Part shown: positions 25,728-37,679 of the stretch, piece by piece
Layout: every line of letters begins with the position of its first letter
Position numbering within the stretch: position 1 is the first letter of the stretch
Source: Osmia lignaria lignaria
Taxonomy: Eukaryota; Arthropoda; Insecta; Hymenoptera; Megachilidae
Direction of reading: 5' to 3'
DNA length: 64,000 nucleotides
Assembly (NCBI RefSeq): GCF_051020975.1
Contig: NC_135043.1
Coordinates: 9,920,001-9,984,000 of the forward strand
The notes under the pieces: model-generated
What the model was told of the DNA's origin: nothing
Databases searched by the model: none
The model's input: only the letters and a program-made list of their open reading frames with translations
Position numbers and translations under genes: made by a program

Positions 25728-25880
25728 GACATGCGCCCGTCACATGTTCCACACTCCGAACGCAACTCCTGGGAAATTTATCGACGGGAATCGGAAAAGA
25801 GCGACGGAAGTGGTATCCCGCCGTCCCTTTCGAAATGAGAAACGCTGGTTGGCTCGTTTTCAAAATACTTTTTTAATAAG

Positions 25881-28166
25881 TTCGATAAAAAAAATTATAT
25901 AAATCGAATACTTAATAACAAGGTAATAAGTATTATTATATATATAAACAAAGGGCTAAATACAAATGTACAGTCGTTACGCGTTATAAAGTTAGTCGTT
26001 AATGCAACTAATTTCACTATCGTGGTACAATGAAAAAAACTTAAACCTACGAGACGTAATCGCTCGGACACGCGTTATCCTTCGCTAAATGCTCTCCGAT
26101 CGAATATTTCCACGAATTTGTTCGTTGGAAAACGAAGGAAACGCGCGAAGCGTGCACCGAACGAAAACGAACGAGCTTGAAGAAACTCGTTCGTTTTCCT
26201 TCGACGCGATTCTTACCGAGAATTCTTTCTCGCGAACGACGAGATCGAACGATCCAAGGTAACGGGACGAAAATCACGGAAGCAACGAAAAGTCGAAAGA
26301 ACGGGTAGAACGAAACGGAAAGAAACTGGCGAAATAACGAAAAACCTCGAGGAATTATCGCGTTCCACGAACGTAACGTTAACTTAATTAAAACACCGCA
26401 CACTCTGCGATCCGCGCTGGATTTCGAGAGCAAACGCCTCGACGTACGTTCGTCGAACGCGATAACGACCACAAACTCCTGCAAACCGTGTCCGTGTAAA
26501 AATATTGCCAAACGCGCTTTCGTTGGCATTTTTTCTGCAAGATTCTTTCGCGTCGCGCTAATACATACGCATATATACCGTAGAATGTACACATTAACTC
26601 GACGATTACATTCGATGATCGTCGTTGAAAAATAGATTTAATCCTTTCTGGGTGAGATCGCAAATTCTGCCCTTTCTAATTCGAATAGAACGACCAGGCG
26701 TGCGCGTATCTCGATAACTGTGTCGTTTTTCTTTTTTCTTTTTCTTATTTCTTTCTGTTCGGTGTTATGCGCATTTACAGACAGATATACATACGGGGTA
26801 ATATTGCACTTTGGTGTGTTCCTTTATATCTCTACTTTACGGGTAACGGAGTAGAAACGTACCAATTTCTCTCTGGTCGTCAACTTTTGTCCCTTCATCC
26901 CCTTCCCTCACGCCCTCCCTGTCCATCCTCTCGTCGACGTACGCGACTCCTCCCTTTCGATCGTTCATTATTCGCGATGAAAAATCGAACGTAAGGGGTG
27001 CGCGGTTAGCCGAAATTATACTTCTCGACTACTCGCGCATCCCTCGTCGAATCTCGATCGTCGGACGTCTTTAGATCAACAACGACGACAAATAATTCAC
27101 AGCCTATTAAATTGTAGGAAAAATAATTGGGAGAGCCGGGAAGGCGAAGAGAGACAAAATCTGTTTTTCTACTTTGGCTTTCAATTGTTTGGATTCAACT
27201 CCGTTTCGTGGAATATATATCGCGCGTTTCGCGTACGCGCCGCAACACGAATACACTCGAAACATTCTTTCTCGTTTGTTGTTCTCTTTGTGCGCGCGGG
27301 GTATTACACTTTCTTTCGACGGGGAGAAGAATCGAAGCAAGGAGAGAAAAAAAAAAAAGGTGGGCAATAAATCTTTGAGCGTCGCGTATTTCCTCTCATT
27401 TTTGCCTGTCGCTCTGTTACGACTTACGAACTTACCACGATGTAAGCAGTCTCTCTCTCGACCATAGACGTACGTGTATACGTGTGTGTGTGTGTGTGTG
27501 TGTACCGTGTAAATGGCAGTAGCGTTAAAGAGCTACGAAAAAGTATACGAAACGAATATACCCGCATCTTTCGTTATATCGCCGTTTACAAAGAAATATA
27601 AAGAGCGGCGACATATCGAAAATTGGATTCGTTTCGTTTTTGGCAGTTGCGCAAATTGAGCGGACGAAATTAAAGAAAAGAAAAAAAAAAATGAAAGATA
27701 CAAGTTTAGTTGGCAGTGTGCTCGATACGCGTGTTGCGACGACGACTGATATCGGCCCGTTAGACGGTTCGCCAAAGTACGGAAACAGCGAGAAAGGATT
27801 GAAAGCGGCCGCGTACACTAAGGCGTAACAAGTTCCAAACTAAGATAGTTCTAACTGTAAAGAAGAAAACATGAGATCAAACGTTTGATGCATCAAAGAC
27901 GTTGGTTCCGAGGTTCGTCGTGGCGAACAAACGGATCGCGAAAAATCGAAGATCATCCTCGATCGTCGCATCGAGGGGCAGGGCGGTGCGAACACCGGCC
28001 ACGACTGCCGCGTTCGTCGGTTAATAATGCCGTACAAAGGTAAAAAAAGAGAATGCCTTAAATCTAATATACTACAGTACATGTACAAAAAAAAAAGAAA
28101 AAAAAGAAAGAAAGAGTCGGAGAGAAATTTGCAACGCGAGAGGAACTCGCGGTCTCCCCTTCCGTC
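25881..28166 (-). other. Non-coding stretch, probable SoxC 3' untranslated region
   Basis: The composition turns AT-richer than the block to the left. No frame here is supported: a 181-codon minus frame at 26047-26592 shows no motif. A GT microsatellite lies at 27482-27503 and A/T-rich tracts at 27348 and 28085. Vertebrate and insect SoxC mRNAs often have long 3' UTRs, so much of this may be transcribed with the gene on the right; the cleavage site was not identified. Confidence 0.4.
27482..27503. repeat. GT dinucleotide microsatellite
   Basis: About eleven GT units, preceded by TACGTGTATAC. Confidence 0.9.
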
Positions 28167-31100
28167 TCAAAAGCTGACCCAATCGTTGCCGACGCCGATA
28201 GTGGACAGCATGTCCGTGACGTCGGGGGTGCAGGAGAACTCGAAGTGCGAACCGCTGCTGGAACTGGCGGTCTCGAAGGTGTCCAGGTCGCTGGTTATCG
28301 TCTCCATGTCCAGATCGAGCTTAAAGTCGGACGGTTGTATCTGCAACAGGTCCGTCAGGGAGTAGAGGTCGGCCAGGCTGGGATTGTTCCCCGGTTCCTC
28401 AAGTTTCACCACCGTCGCGGTGACGTTGGTATCGTCGAGGACCGCGTCCTCGTTTATCGTCGCGGTGGTTCCGGTGTTTGTCGACATCGCGAGATCGGAC
28501 GCGGGCACGGAGGACGCGACGGTGAGAATGGTGGTGGTCGCGGTCGTTAGAGAGGTCGAATTGGACGACGAGCTCGAGGACGTTCGTTCCAATCCGTGCA
28601 TGGTGGCTCGCGACGGTATCGTCGTGGTCGTGGTCGCGGTGTTCGTTTCCATTTCCATGTCCGTGTCGACCGACTCGATCGGTTCCTCTTTCACGAAGAA
28701 GCCGGAACGATGGCAGGGTGTTTGCGCGCGGTAACTCCTGTCGCTGATCAAACCGTCGATCCCTTCGACGGTGGACGGGAAGGTAACGGGGATGTTCGAT
28801 GAAACGGGACCGACCGACGATAGCAGTCGATCTTTCGGTTCGAACGTCGACTCGTAGTCCATCTCCAGGTTGGCCTCTCGCTTGATCTTTCCGGTTCCCT
28901 TCGGCGTGCCGAGGTTGGTAGAAGCGGAGGCGGAGGCGGAGGCGGAGGCGGAGGCTACGGCAAGTCGAGCGGAGGAGCCGCATTCGAGGAAGTTGTCCTC
29001 GTAGAAGCTGGCAGACTCCGGGGAATCTGGCGTGACGCAGGATGGACTGCTCGGTATTTTAGCGGTGACGATCGGCGGTGCGGGGGTGTAATCGAGCGAA
29101 GATCGTTTGTCCAGCGCTAATCTGACCTTCAAACGCGACACCGGTTTGCTACCGTTCGTATGCGTCTGCAGTCTCTTAACTGTACTAGCCATTCCGTTGT
29201 TCGTCTGCATGTTGTTGTTCGTGTCGTTTCGCGACTGACCTTTCGACGTACCGACGCTGATCGCGGAGGACAAGAGGGAAGAAGTGGTCGCCAATGATTT
29301 CCTCGGTTTCTTGACACCGTCCTTCGTCTTAGGACTGACCGACGCGCTCGGCTTCGACGTCTTTTTCCTCGGTCGATATTTGTAGTCGGGATACTCCATC
29401 ATGTGCAACTGCCTTAGCCTCTCGGCTTCCTCGATAAAAGGCCGCCTCTCCGCCTCGTCCAACGTTTTCCAACGTCTCCCTAGCCGCTTGCTGATCTCAG
29501 CGTTGTGCATGTCCGGCTGAATCTCGCATATTTTTCTTCGCTCGATCTGCGACCAAACCATGAACGCGTTCATCGGTCTCTTTATATGATTCGGATTGTT
29601 CTTCTTCGTCTGAAACAGAATAACCAGAACATCGAATCATCCTGTTCGCTCGAGACGCGTTTTCATACCGACTGGCTGCAACGCGTTTCGCGAGGATGCA
29701 ACTTTGTCGCGAATAGATGCGATCGCGCGTTGACAAAGAATATAAGACAGAGAAAGAGAGAGACGTAAGAAGCAGGCGTGCACGGAATCGAAATCGATGG
29801 CAAATTACAAATTGCGTTTCTTATTAGACGGCGGTGTGCGGTTATAGAAGCGCGGATAACACGTACCGCGCGCGCGTTCTGCCCATTATACTTTTAGATA
29901 TCGTCGATTGGCCGACACGCAGCCGAGTGGAAATCGAAAGGCTGGATATGTAGGTTAGCAAGGTGCGACGACGGCTGCTACCACCGAGACGCCAACAACC
30001 ACGATCAAACGATCCGAAATTAAACCTTTTTATCGTTCAAGTCCTACTTTTATTCTTTTTTCATTCCGAAGACTAACGTTTATAAATTAATCGGTAAACA
30101 ATTTATCGCAGCGCAATTAATCAAACAAATTAATAAGTAAATGACGTAAATGACGTTATTTATCTAGCATTTGTGGTTATCTAGGTTCGCGTAGTTGCGC
30201 GATCAGCTGACGATACCGTACGATCGGTATACGCATATACCGATGCGTCACGAGAAACGGATCTCCCGAGAGTTTCGATCGCAATCCGAGTGATTTTTCA
30301 TTTTTTTTTTTCAATGAAATCAGCGTTACCTCGCTTCGTTCTTTTTTTTTTCCAACTTCCATCGTACTCGGGCGGTTATTATCGTCGGTTCGTAACAGGT
30401 GTGCAACTGTGCAACACGTATCGATTCGCTGAATAGAAAGTATCCACGCGGTCGAAAGATCGAAATCTAACGTGGTCTCGTTGCGAAAATCGCGTTTCCT
30501 TCGACCCTCGCGAATCGAGACCGACCGTTTACGTCGCGAATTTTAGATGGAAATATGAAAAATAAAAACTGACGATATTTCGTGGAAAAATGGTAAATTT
30601 TTTAGATTAAGACGAGTGTAAATTCAACAATAACGAAGCAGCTAGTTGCAAGAGTAAATAACGTTGGCTAACAAAACATGGTGAAATAAAATTTTAAAAA
30701 AGAAACAAAACAAGAAGAACGTCGAGAAGAACGTAAACAGAAGTTAAAGCGATCTAAGAATAACGGACAAACGACGAAAATAAACGATTCGCTTTTTTTC
30801 GCGGCTGTTGGTTCGCCGCGAAAATAAACAGGTACGAACGAGGCAGCGTTATCGGGAAAAACAAGCGTTCTTTACACCTTTCCAACGTATCGAACGAAAA
30901 TTGATAATCGAATCATTAATTAATCGGCATCGAACCACCGAATTCCCTATCGACGCGATGTTTACAGTGTATTTTTAACCGAACTCGGCCTGATATTTTA
31001 TCAGCGTCGAAAACAAATTGGTCAACGCGATACGAGAAAGGAAACAAACAGTACGTAGTCAATTTCTTCTTTTTTTTTTTTTCCCCCAGGGTGTCGTCCG

Positions 31101-31241
31101 AAGGATGGGCGCCGTGTAGTTTGAAGTGAAAATTACCTGGGTGGCATCGGAGTACGGCGTTGCTGAATTTTTATCCACGAGCAACGATCCAAACATGGGT
31201 ATACCCGAGCTAGACGGGCTGTCCTGTTGCTGTGGCACCAT
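28167..31241 (-). CDS. Sox14: SoxC-group HMG-box transcription factor (Sox14-like)
   Basis: Two coding exons on the minus strand: 31241-31137 (35 codons, MVPQQQDSPSSSGIPMFGSL) and 29609-28167, giving 515 residues. The HMG box spans about residues 43-121 (IKRPMNAFMVWSQIERRKIC near the start, EYPDYKYRPRKK at the end) and matches the SoxC group (vertebrate SOX4/11/12, Drosophila Sox14). The C-terminus (FEFSCTPDVTDMLSTIG, DWVSF) resembles the SoxC activation domain. The protein would bind and bend AACAAT-type DNA in the nucleus and regulate development; Drosophila Sox14 responds to ecdysone and drives metamorphic programmes. Visible extras: three sumoylation-type motifs (IKRE, VKEE, VKLE), Ser/Thr-rich linkers and an Ala-Ser repeat (about residues 254-265) coded by a hexanucleotide repeat. 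An intron inside or just before the HMG box is unlike intronless vertebrate SoxC genes. Confidence 0.94.
28921..28956. repeat. GGCGGA hexanucleotide repeat inside the SoxC coding exon
   Basis: Five tandem GGCGGA units on the + strand code, on the minus strand, for an Ala-Ser run in the linker between HMG box and C-terminus. The repeat is in frame, so length changes would alter the run by two residues each. Confidence 0.9.
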
Positions 31242-34200
31242 TTTTCGGCCGGACTTAATTTTTCTTTTATTTTTCTCACTTCACTTTTAATCCGACGGTC
31301 ACACTGCACTCGGACAACTCACGTCGCACCAGTTAAATACCCTCTTCTTCTTCTTCTTTTTTTTAATAATATAAATCCTTTCGCTGCTCCTCTTCCGTTT
31401 CTCCTTACTCCGTTGGTAAAACTCAAAGGAGACGACTAGGAGCAACGCGATTGATCATCGATCGCGATTCAAACTAAAATCTGACGATCGCGCGACGCTG
31501 TCTTTCGCGAGATGAACGCGCGAGTTTTCTTCCGAAAGCGATCGCTTTCGAGGAAACGCGGTCCGCTTTGCACTTTCCACTGCACACCAGGTGTACGGTA
31601 CAAATTCGCGCGATCTAGAATTCGGTGAATTCGCGTTAATTACGATCCGACGGGTATTCGTCGATCACGAGACATTATCGATCGACGCCGTAACGACGCA
31701 CGCCCGACGAGCGCTCATTCGCAACTAGCTCGCCCTCTCGTCAGCCGCGTTACCTCTATACTACGCTCAGCTGAGCTACTAACTACCCCCACTCGTTCGC
31801 GTAAACACGCTGCCTTTCCAGCCAGTCACGATGCAGCCGTTCTTTTGTGTCCCTCTTTAACCCTGAAAGCTTGTCCGTTGCTCTCTTTACTTCTTTCTTT
31901 CCTCTTTCTTCCTTTTCCTCGCCGCCTCGCACCATGATCGACCCTCACCCTAGCGCAGTCAAATTCAAAACTTTCGCGCATCTTCGGCTAATTAATCGTA
32001 TCGTTTCTTTTTATAAAATTCTATTTATTTATTTTTATCACGCCGACGATCGTTATCGCTCGTCTTCCTGTTTTTCCCATTCATTTTCAAATTGATCGAC
32101 GTACTCGAAAAACGGGAGATTATCGGGCGCATCGATATTCGTCGGTAACAGCATCTTATCTCGTCTACGCGATCGTCTGCGCGATAATCCCGCGTTCGCA
32201 GTTCGTCTCGTTATCGAGCGTGTTGTTTTTCGCCGGTAATGTCGCAAACAAACAGCGATTGGAAAATTGGTCAGTTTTTAAGGAGTTTGCTTGTTTACCG
32301 GATTCGCGCGAAAGGTGGGGGAGAAGCGACGGGAAAGCGTAGATCGCGATCGCCACGGTCGTCGAAATCGTTGACCTATCCGCTCTGTTCAAGGTCCGCG
32401 GCGTAGTCGAAGGAGCGAAATGGAATCGAGCCAGGAGGCAGGAGCCAGGAGTCAGCGGAGTCGAGGAAACGAGCGAACGAGCGACGTGTGCGCGATCGGT
32501 GGGAGCGGCTGTCGCCGCTTAACCGGATGCTACCTGCAACTCGGGAATACTAAACGATCCTGCTGATCGATGTATTTACCAGTTAAGTATTTCCGACGAC
32601 GGAGTTCGCACGCTCTCGAAAAGATTCGCGCCAGCTTTCGTATTTATCGTACAGATGAACCGTAGTACTGTAGCACCGAAAATAGGAGAAACGGCGGTCA
32701 GATAGGTTTCGAAAGGTCCGCGACGAAAGATCGCGGAACACCCGGGCTGCATTTCACCCGTCTGAGTCAGCGCGTATCGCGCGAGTCGCGCGACTCGTTG
32801 CGCAATTATCGCCCGCTGTCCGGAACGAGTTGGCCCCTGCCGCACTCTTTCCGCGTCGTGCATAGATTGCCCTCTGCCCTTTCGTGGACCCTGTTGCGCC
32901 ATCCGATCGCTGATTCACCCTAGACGTCCGTCTTTGACCAATCATCCTCCCAAACCGCGTCTCATCGATATCGATCGACTCTCGAGCGTATCGCTCACCT
33001 TTCCTCGATCGATCGGCCCAGACAGATAACCGACATTATCAGCAAACGAGCATTCTATCGTTGCACTTATATCTCCCTGTCTGTTTTTCACGTCCCAGAC
33101 ATCTATGATCGATCGGTGCGAAATTTTCAAAACACCGAAAAAACTGCGTCGATCGACGCCGATATACCTGTCTGCAACCTCGGGGGTGGAAAGGAGAAAG
33201 GGGAGGAGGAGAAGAGGTAAAAAAAAAAAAAAAAACTGGCGGATGTTGCGTGGTGTCCCGTGAGAACCGTAAGAAAAACGATCCACCGTCGAAGGTTTCC
33301 GAGAGTCGTGTGCATACGGTACGCGTGTGTTCTTATACAAGAGACGCGCATATGGTACGCCGAATATACGCAGGATCGTGTCGGTTGCCGTTTACCGAAC
33401 GAGCCCTTTCAACGGGCCACGCAACGCGAGACTGCTTCGAAGGAAGGATGTGGTCGAGCCGTAGAGAAGAAGCAGGTGTTTTCTTCCGTTTCGGATCGTT
33501 CGCCGGGCCTGGTCGGTTCACCGGCGAACGATAAGGACCACACGGATCCGTTCGCGGTCTAAAATCGTTCTACGACGTCGAACGATCTCGCTCGATCGAG
33601 AATCGATCGAAATCGACCGTTTTCTCGAGGCCCGCTCGCTTACGGACTCGACGATCGCAAACTTATCATTACGAGCGGACCAAGCGTACCTGGAAACGGA
33701 TATATCGGTCCAGCTGTTCAGCTGTCCAGCAGCTGTGTACTTCACCTGCCGGTGTATCGCTACCGATGCGCCTGCGTACCACCACGCGCGACGCACCTAT
33801 TTCACCTTCCTGCTTCTTCTTCTTCTTCTCCCGAGACGCGCGAATCGCCCTTCTATATGTCTTTCAACGGGAAAAAGGGGATGTCTTCTTTCCGAACTAC
33901 CCCTTCTGATCTCTCCCTCTGTCCCTCTAATCTTCTCGCCCTTCTCGTCTCTTAGCCAGAGATCGTTCAGGGGACGAGAAACGTCGAGGGACGATTTTCA
34001 GACAAATTGTACTCGTCACGGGGAAACGCTTCTCGTCACGGTACAAGAGTCGAGAGACAATGATTTTACGTATCCGGCTATTTCGTCCTACTACACGCTC
34101 TTCCTGCTTCTTCCGTCCTTTCTTCGCGAATCCATCGACAAATTGCACGAAACTTTCCACACGTAAACTCCATTTTATTGGTTTGTTCGAAAAATTGGAC

Positions 34201-34742
34201 AGGTGTGTAACATCGCGAGACGCTGTACACCTGCGCGCGTAACCGTACATCGGCTCTACCGTTTCGATAAGAAGTGGAGAAAAAGAAAACCCTTTCGAGC
34301 TTTCCTCCTCGACGTCTTGTAGAAGCTTCCAATAGGGAAGAGATACGTATACCCGTATCGCTTGAAAAACTTTCGCGAGGAAATTAAAAACCGTGTATAG
34401 CTCCTTGAAAGTATCGACGCGTACCAAACGATACGTTTTCATATCGAATCGTTGCGAACGTGCGAAAGTGGGTGCGGGCGCGGCTGTTGCGGGTACCCCG
34501 ATAGATGAAATATCACATCTTTTTTTCTCATCGACCCTGTATTTTCTGACCAACAGTCGCTGAACGTCTACCGAGTCTCTTTACGTCAAATGAGGTTAGC
34601 TATCTTTTAACCAGTGCAAAATTTCAATTTTAATTTCTCCTCCTAAAGAAATTTACAAATCAGTAGCTACAGATGCAAAAAGAATGAACATAGTTTGTTC
34701 TCTATGGGGTCCCGCATACCCCAGGCAGTCATACCCCGGACC
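31242..34742. other. Non-coding upstream region of SoxC
   Basis: This holds the presumed 5' UTR and promoter of the minus-strand SoxC gene. Long frames occur (for example 33927-34553 minus, 208 codons) but have no recognisable motif. T-rich tracts lie at 31069 and 33219. No TATA box could be placed with confidence. Confidence 0.4.
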
Positions 34743-34896
34743 CAGCGCCGCCTATACAAAAGTGTCTGAAACTACTCGACGATTTACCGACTTATCGACT
34801 GCTTCCCGCTAGTCGGTATTACCGACTTACCGAGCAATCCTTCAGCGGTCGGTAAATTGTAGAGTAGTTTGCGGTGTTTCGGTATAGGTGGCGCTG
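34743..34896. repeat. Dispersed hairpin repeat, copy 2, with inverted CTCF-like termini
   Basis: A 154-bp palindromic element. The outer ends are inverted copies, CAGCGCCGCCTATAC and GTATAGGTGGCGCTG. Inside, GAAACTACTCGACGATTTAC (from 34768) pairs with a segment ending TTGTAGAGTAGTTT (34870). The termini contain AGGTGGCGC, the insect CTCF core. No clear target duplication was seen. Related to 8231-8324 and to 41142-41190. Confidence 0.7.
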
Positions 34897-37554
34897 TAGT
34901 CAAACGGAAGAGTACTAAGTAGCAGTAGGTAACCTCTCACCAGCAGGTAAGACAGTTTTCTCCGCCACAGTGGTCGATCAATTAAACCTACCTTGTTGCA
35001 AAAAACCAAAAAATATATTAATGCTGTTAAATTCTTTTTGTACGATCCCTAAGCTTTCCGAGCATAGCCACGTAACAAAGTTAACGTAATAACAATCGAC
35101 GTATACTGAAATTTCATTCCATTAAAAAAAACCGCTGAACGAGCTACGAGTGAATACGTTTCGATCAGAAATTTACGGAAAGCAATGTTCCCTCGCATCG
35201 ACTTGGCACTCGCGACTATTTTCCATTAACAATGCTTCAGGATAACGTATGATCGATTTTCCTCGAGGCGGAAGGAATCGAATCGGACTTTTGTTTAAAG
35301 GGAAAGGGGTCGTAAGTTTGAAAAGACTCCGTTCGCGATCATGATCGCAACCCGTTCTCGCTTCCGGTCGCTACAACCACCGTTACGTTAGTCATCCACC
35401 CAGATATACGCGTATCTACTCGATTTCTTTTCCTTCTGACCGCGCACGATCCCGTCACGCTCGATCAAGTACAAAAACGATAAATTCTAATTACAGGACA
35501 ACAATGTGACGCGGATGCACCGAACGTTCCGTGAAAATATCGCGTTCCTTGGGGGGGGTGGGAAGATGAGAAACGGAAACGAAGGCGGCGCGGCGATTGA
35601 TAACACGCATATGTAGATCACAGATGAAATTTAGGAAAATCGAGCGACCATTTGACCGACTCGTAACTTTCTCGTCGACTAGTTTCTCCTGGAACGCAGA
35701 GCCCTTGGAAAATCGTCTCCCACGAGAGAGAATAACCCTCTCGGAAATGTAACTGGAGCGAAGCTACTTTGCCGCTAACGTAGCTACGAGTTTACCGATT
35801 TCCCAACGAATCAATTTCGAGAAACCGTTCTCATAGGAAAACGCGACTCGTATCTACGTTACGCCTTATAATCAGTTAGTCAGATGGCTAACTACTCAAA
35901 TCATCCCCCCTCGATCTGTAAATCTCGTCGAAATGAAACTACGTCTAGAAGAAGAAATCCGTTTGCTATTTTCCCAACGAGTTTAGAAATTGGAGAAACG
36001 TCGTATGGTACGTTTAAATAAATCAAACAGCTGCGACGAGCGTATCAGATTGATTTCCAGTTTATGTCTCGACAAATATCCCATAAAACTGGACGGAGTT
36101 GTTTCGTTTTAGCGCCTAACGATATCTCTTTCTCCGAAGACTTCGATTCGTCTGTGAACGAGCCGCGTATAAAATGAGAATCGCGAGGTAGAATGAAACG
36201 AAAAATGTACGAGACTCTCTTTTCTCTTTCTTCGATTTTATTCGTTCAATAACGACGGAATCAAGAAGGTAAAGAGAAACTAATCCACGCAACGAAAATT
36301 GAAGAGAAAAACACTTGTCGAAGCGTTGACGTTTTCCTTAGCTTCTACTCTTGTCCGACTTTTCTTTTCTTTTCTTTTCTTTTTCTCCCCGCGTCGGCCA
36401 ATAAATTGATAACCGTTTAGAGCCTATTTGCAATAATCGGAAGCGATTAAGAAGAGGGAATTCGACCTCTTCTCTTCGACACCGTTTCCCACGTTGAAAA
36501 CCCTCTTCATCCCTGCGAAACGTGATCGCCGGAGAGCGCCAGTCTGCTTCGAATGCGTTCATAACGCGTCATGCCAGCGACACGGCTATTTGTTTCGTAC
36601 GAGCGGCACAACCTTTCGGGATATTATTAAAATGGGCTATCAGGTGATTTGCATGCCGACTAATGCTAAACGGCGCCCTGGGAAACGGACTGCGACCGCA
36701 TAGGCGCCACTATAAACGCTAAGACGATTCACCGCTTCCCACGAGACGGGAAGAATTTCGTGATACGAAAAGAAAAAGGGGGTGAATCAAAAAAGGAATT
36801 TTCTTCCAGGTCGCTTCCGTCAAACCGCTCTCGTTTTTTCCTTGATGGACCAAGACAAATTCGAGAAGGCTTTCTTAATATTTACCGTATCAAAGTATTT
36901 ACATTACAATGAAAACAGACGGACCGACGAGCTTACGCTGATCGAAAAATAACATATATACGATCACCGTCAACTCCTTTCCCAAAGGGGCTTCGAACCT
37001 TTTTCAGATTCTTTCGAATTGGAAAACGATCCGAAGAGACGAATGACCCTCGGACGCGGATTAAAAAGGAAAACCGTAAGGAAAACGCAAACACACAATC
37101 GATGGATTAAACGTGACTAACGACCGATGGGTTTCTAGTTTCTTTCTTTAGATTCGCGAAGTGGTTTACCGGTTTACAAGTTCCTCGCAATCTTCTTCCC
37201 ATTTCTCTTCTCGCTAAACTCTGGTTGTTACGATTAAACGAAATAAACGAAATACAATGGTTAAAGAAAGTAAAAGTAAGGGAGGAAAGGGTGAAGTTTT
37301 AAAAGAAAATATCCTGGTAAGAGTAAAATGGAGAAGAAATAAAAAAAATAAAGATCGAGATCGAAGGGAGAAATGGCGTAGGTTCGCGTCAGGCTGGTCG
37401 GTGGTTAACGGGTGGAAGGATGCCGTGGAACACGGGGGTGAGACGGCGCGAGCCTCGGAACGGGGTAGTACACGGATCCGTTTGATTGGTCGACGATGTT
37501 TAGATATTACGGGGTGGGGATAGGGATGAAACGAGTGCCGCAAAGTCGCGGGCT
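34897..37554. other. Intergenic stretch between SoxC and DH31
   Basis: I see no gene. It contains a G-run (GGGGGGG at 35551), short pyrimidine tracts and TTTTC repeats near 36362. The last 300 bp before 37555 probably include the DH31 promoter. Confidence 0.4.
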
Positions 37555-37561
37555 TATATAA
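37555..37561 (+). promoter_or_regulatory. TATA box of the DH31 gene
   Basis: TATATAA sits about 30 bp upstream of the expected start of a short exon that ends at a perfect GTAAGT donor (37680). It is the clearest core promoter in the window. Confidence 0.6.
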
Positions 37562-37586
37562 ACCGTCAACGAAAGATACGGATTCG

Positions 37587-37679
37587 CAGAGCTTCGTTCT
37601 CCGTTCACCAACTTACTGATCCGTCGCTTAAACTCGCTACCCGTTTATCGTCTTCGATAAGCCACCGTCGTGAATCGAG
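37587..37679 (+). other. 5' non-coding exon of DH31 (predicted)
   Basis: The start is set by distance from the TATA box and the end by the donor in CGAG/GTAAGT. There is no ATG in the segment. The next exon begins at 39385 after cttacag, 17 bp before the start codon. Confidence 0.5.

Larger units (their letters stand above)
8340..25880. other. CpG-rich gene-free block
   Basis: I find no supportable gene in this stretch. Many long frames exist on both strands, but they are Arg/Ser/Thr-rich, often overlap one another antisense, show no family motif and break without splice sites; high CpG content with few TA-containing stops explains them. Contents I can support: simple repeats (12170, 12675, 14345, 16785, 17230, 17650, 23455, 24495, 25445, 25680), a piggyBac-type MITE (18031-18149), a related 28-bp fragment at 22566-22593, and two tRNA B-box-like fragments (about 13268 and 24795, minus sense). 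The block could hold enhancers or long non-coding RNA of the neighbouring Sox gene; nothing in the sequence proves this. Confidence 0.6.

Noticed and set aside
8468..25902. Many long open frames on both strands (for example 9861-10499, 10064-10570, 13178-13792, 16883-17551)
   Set aside because: Arg/Ser/Thr-rich, mutually antisense, no motifs; explained by CpG-rich sequence with few stop codons.
26047..26592. 181-codon minus frame downstream of SoxC
   Set aside because: No family motif, no exon partners; lies in the probable 3' UTR.
28399..28983. 194-codon frame rich in Arg/His, same strand as SoxC
   Set aside because: Out-of-frame shadow of the SoxC coding exon.
33927..34553. 208-codon minus frame upstream of SoxC
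   Set aside because: No recognisable domain; antisense frames of similar length overlap it; kept as a chance frame unless conserved.
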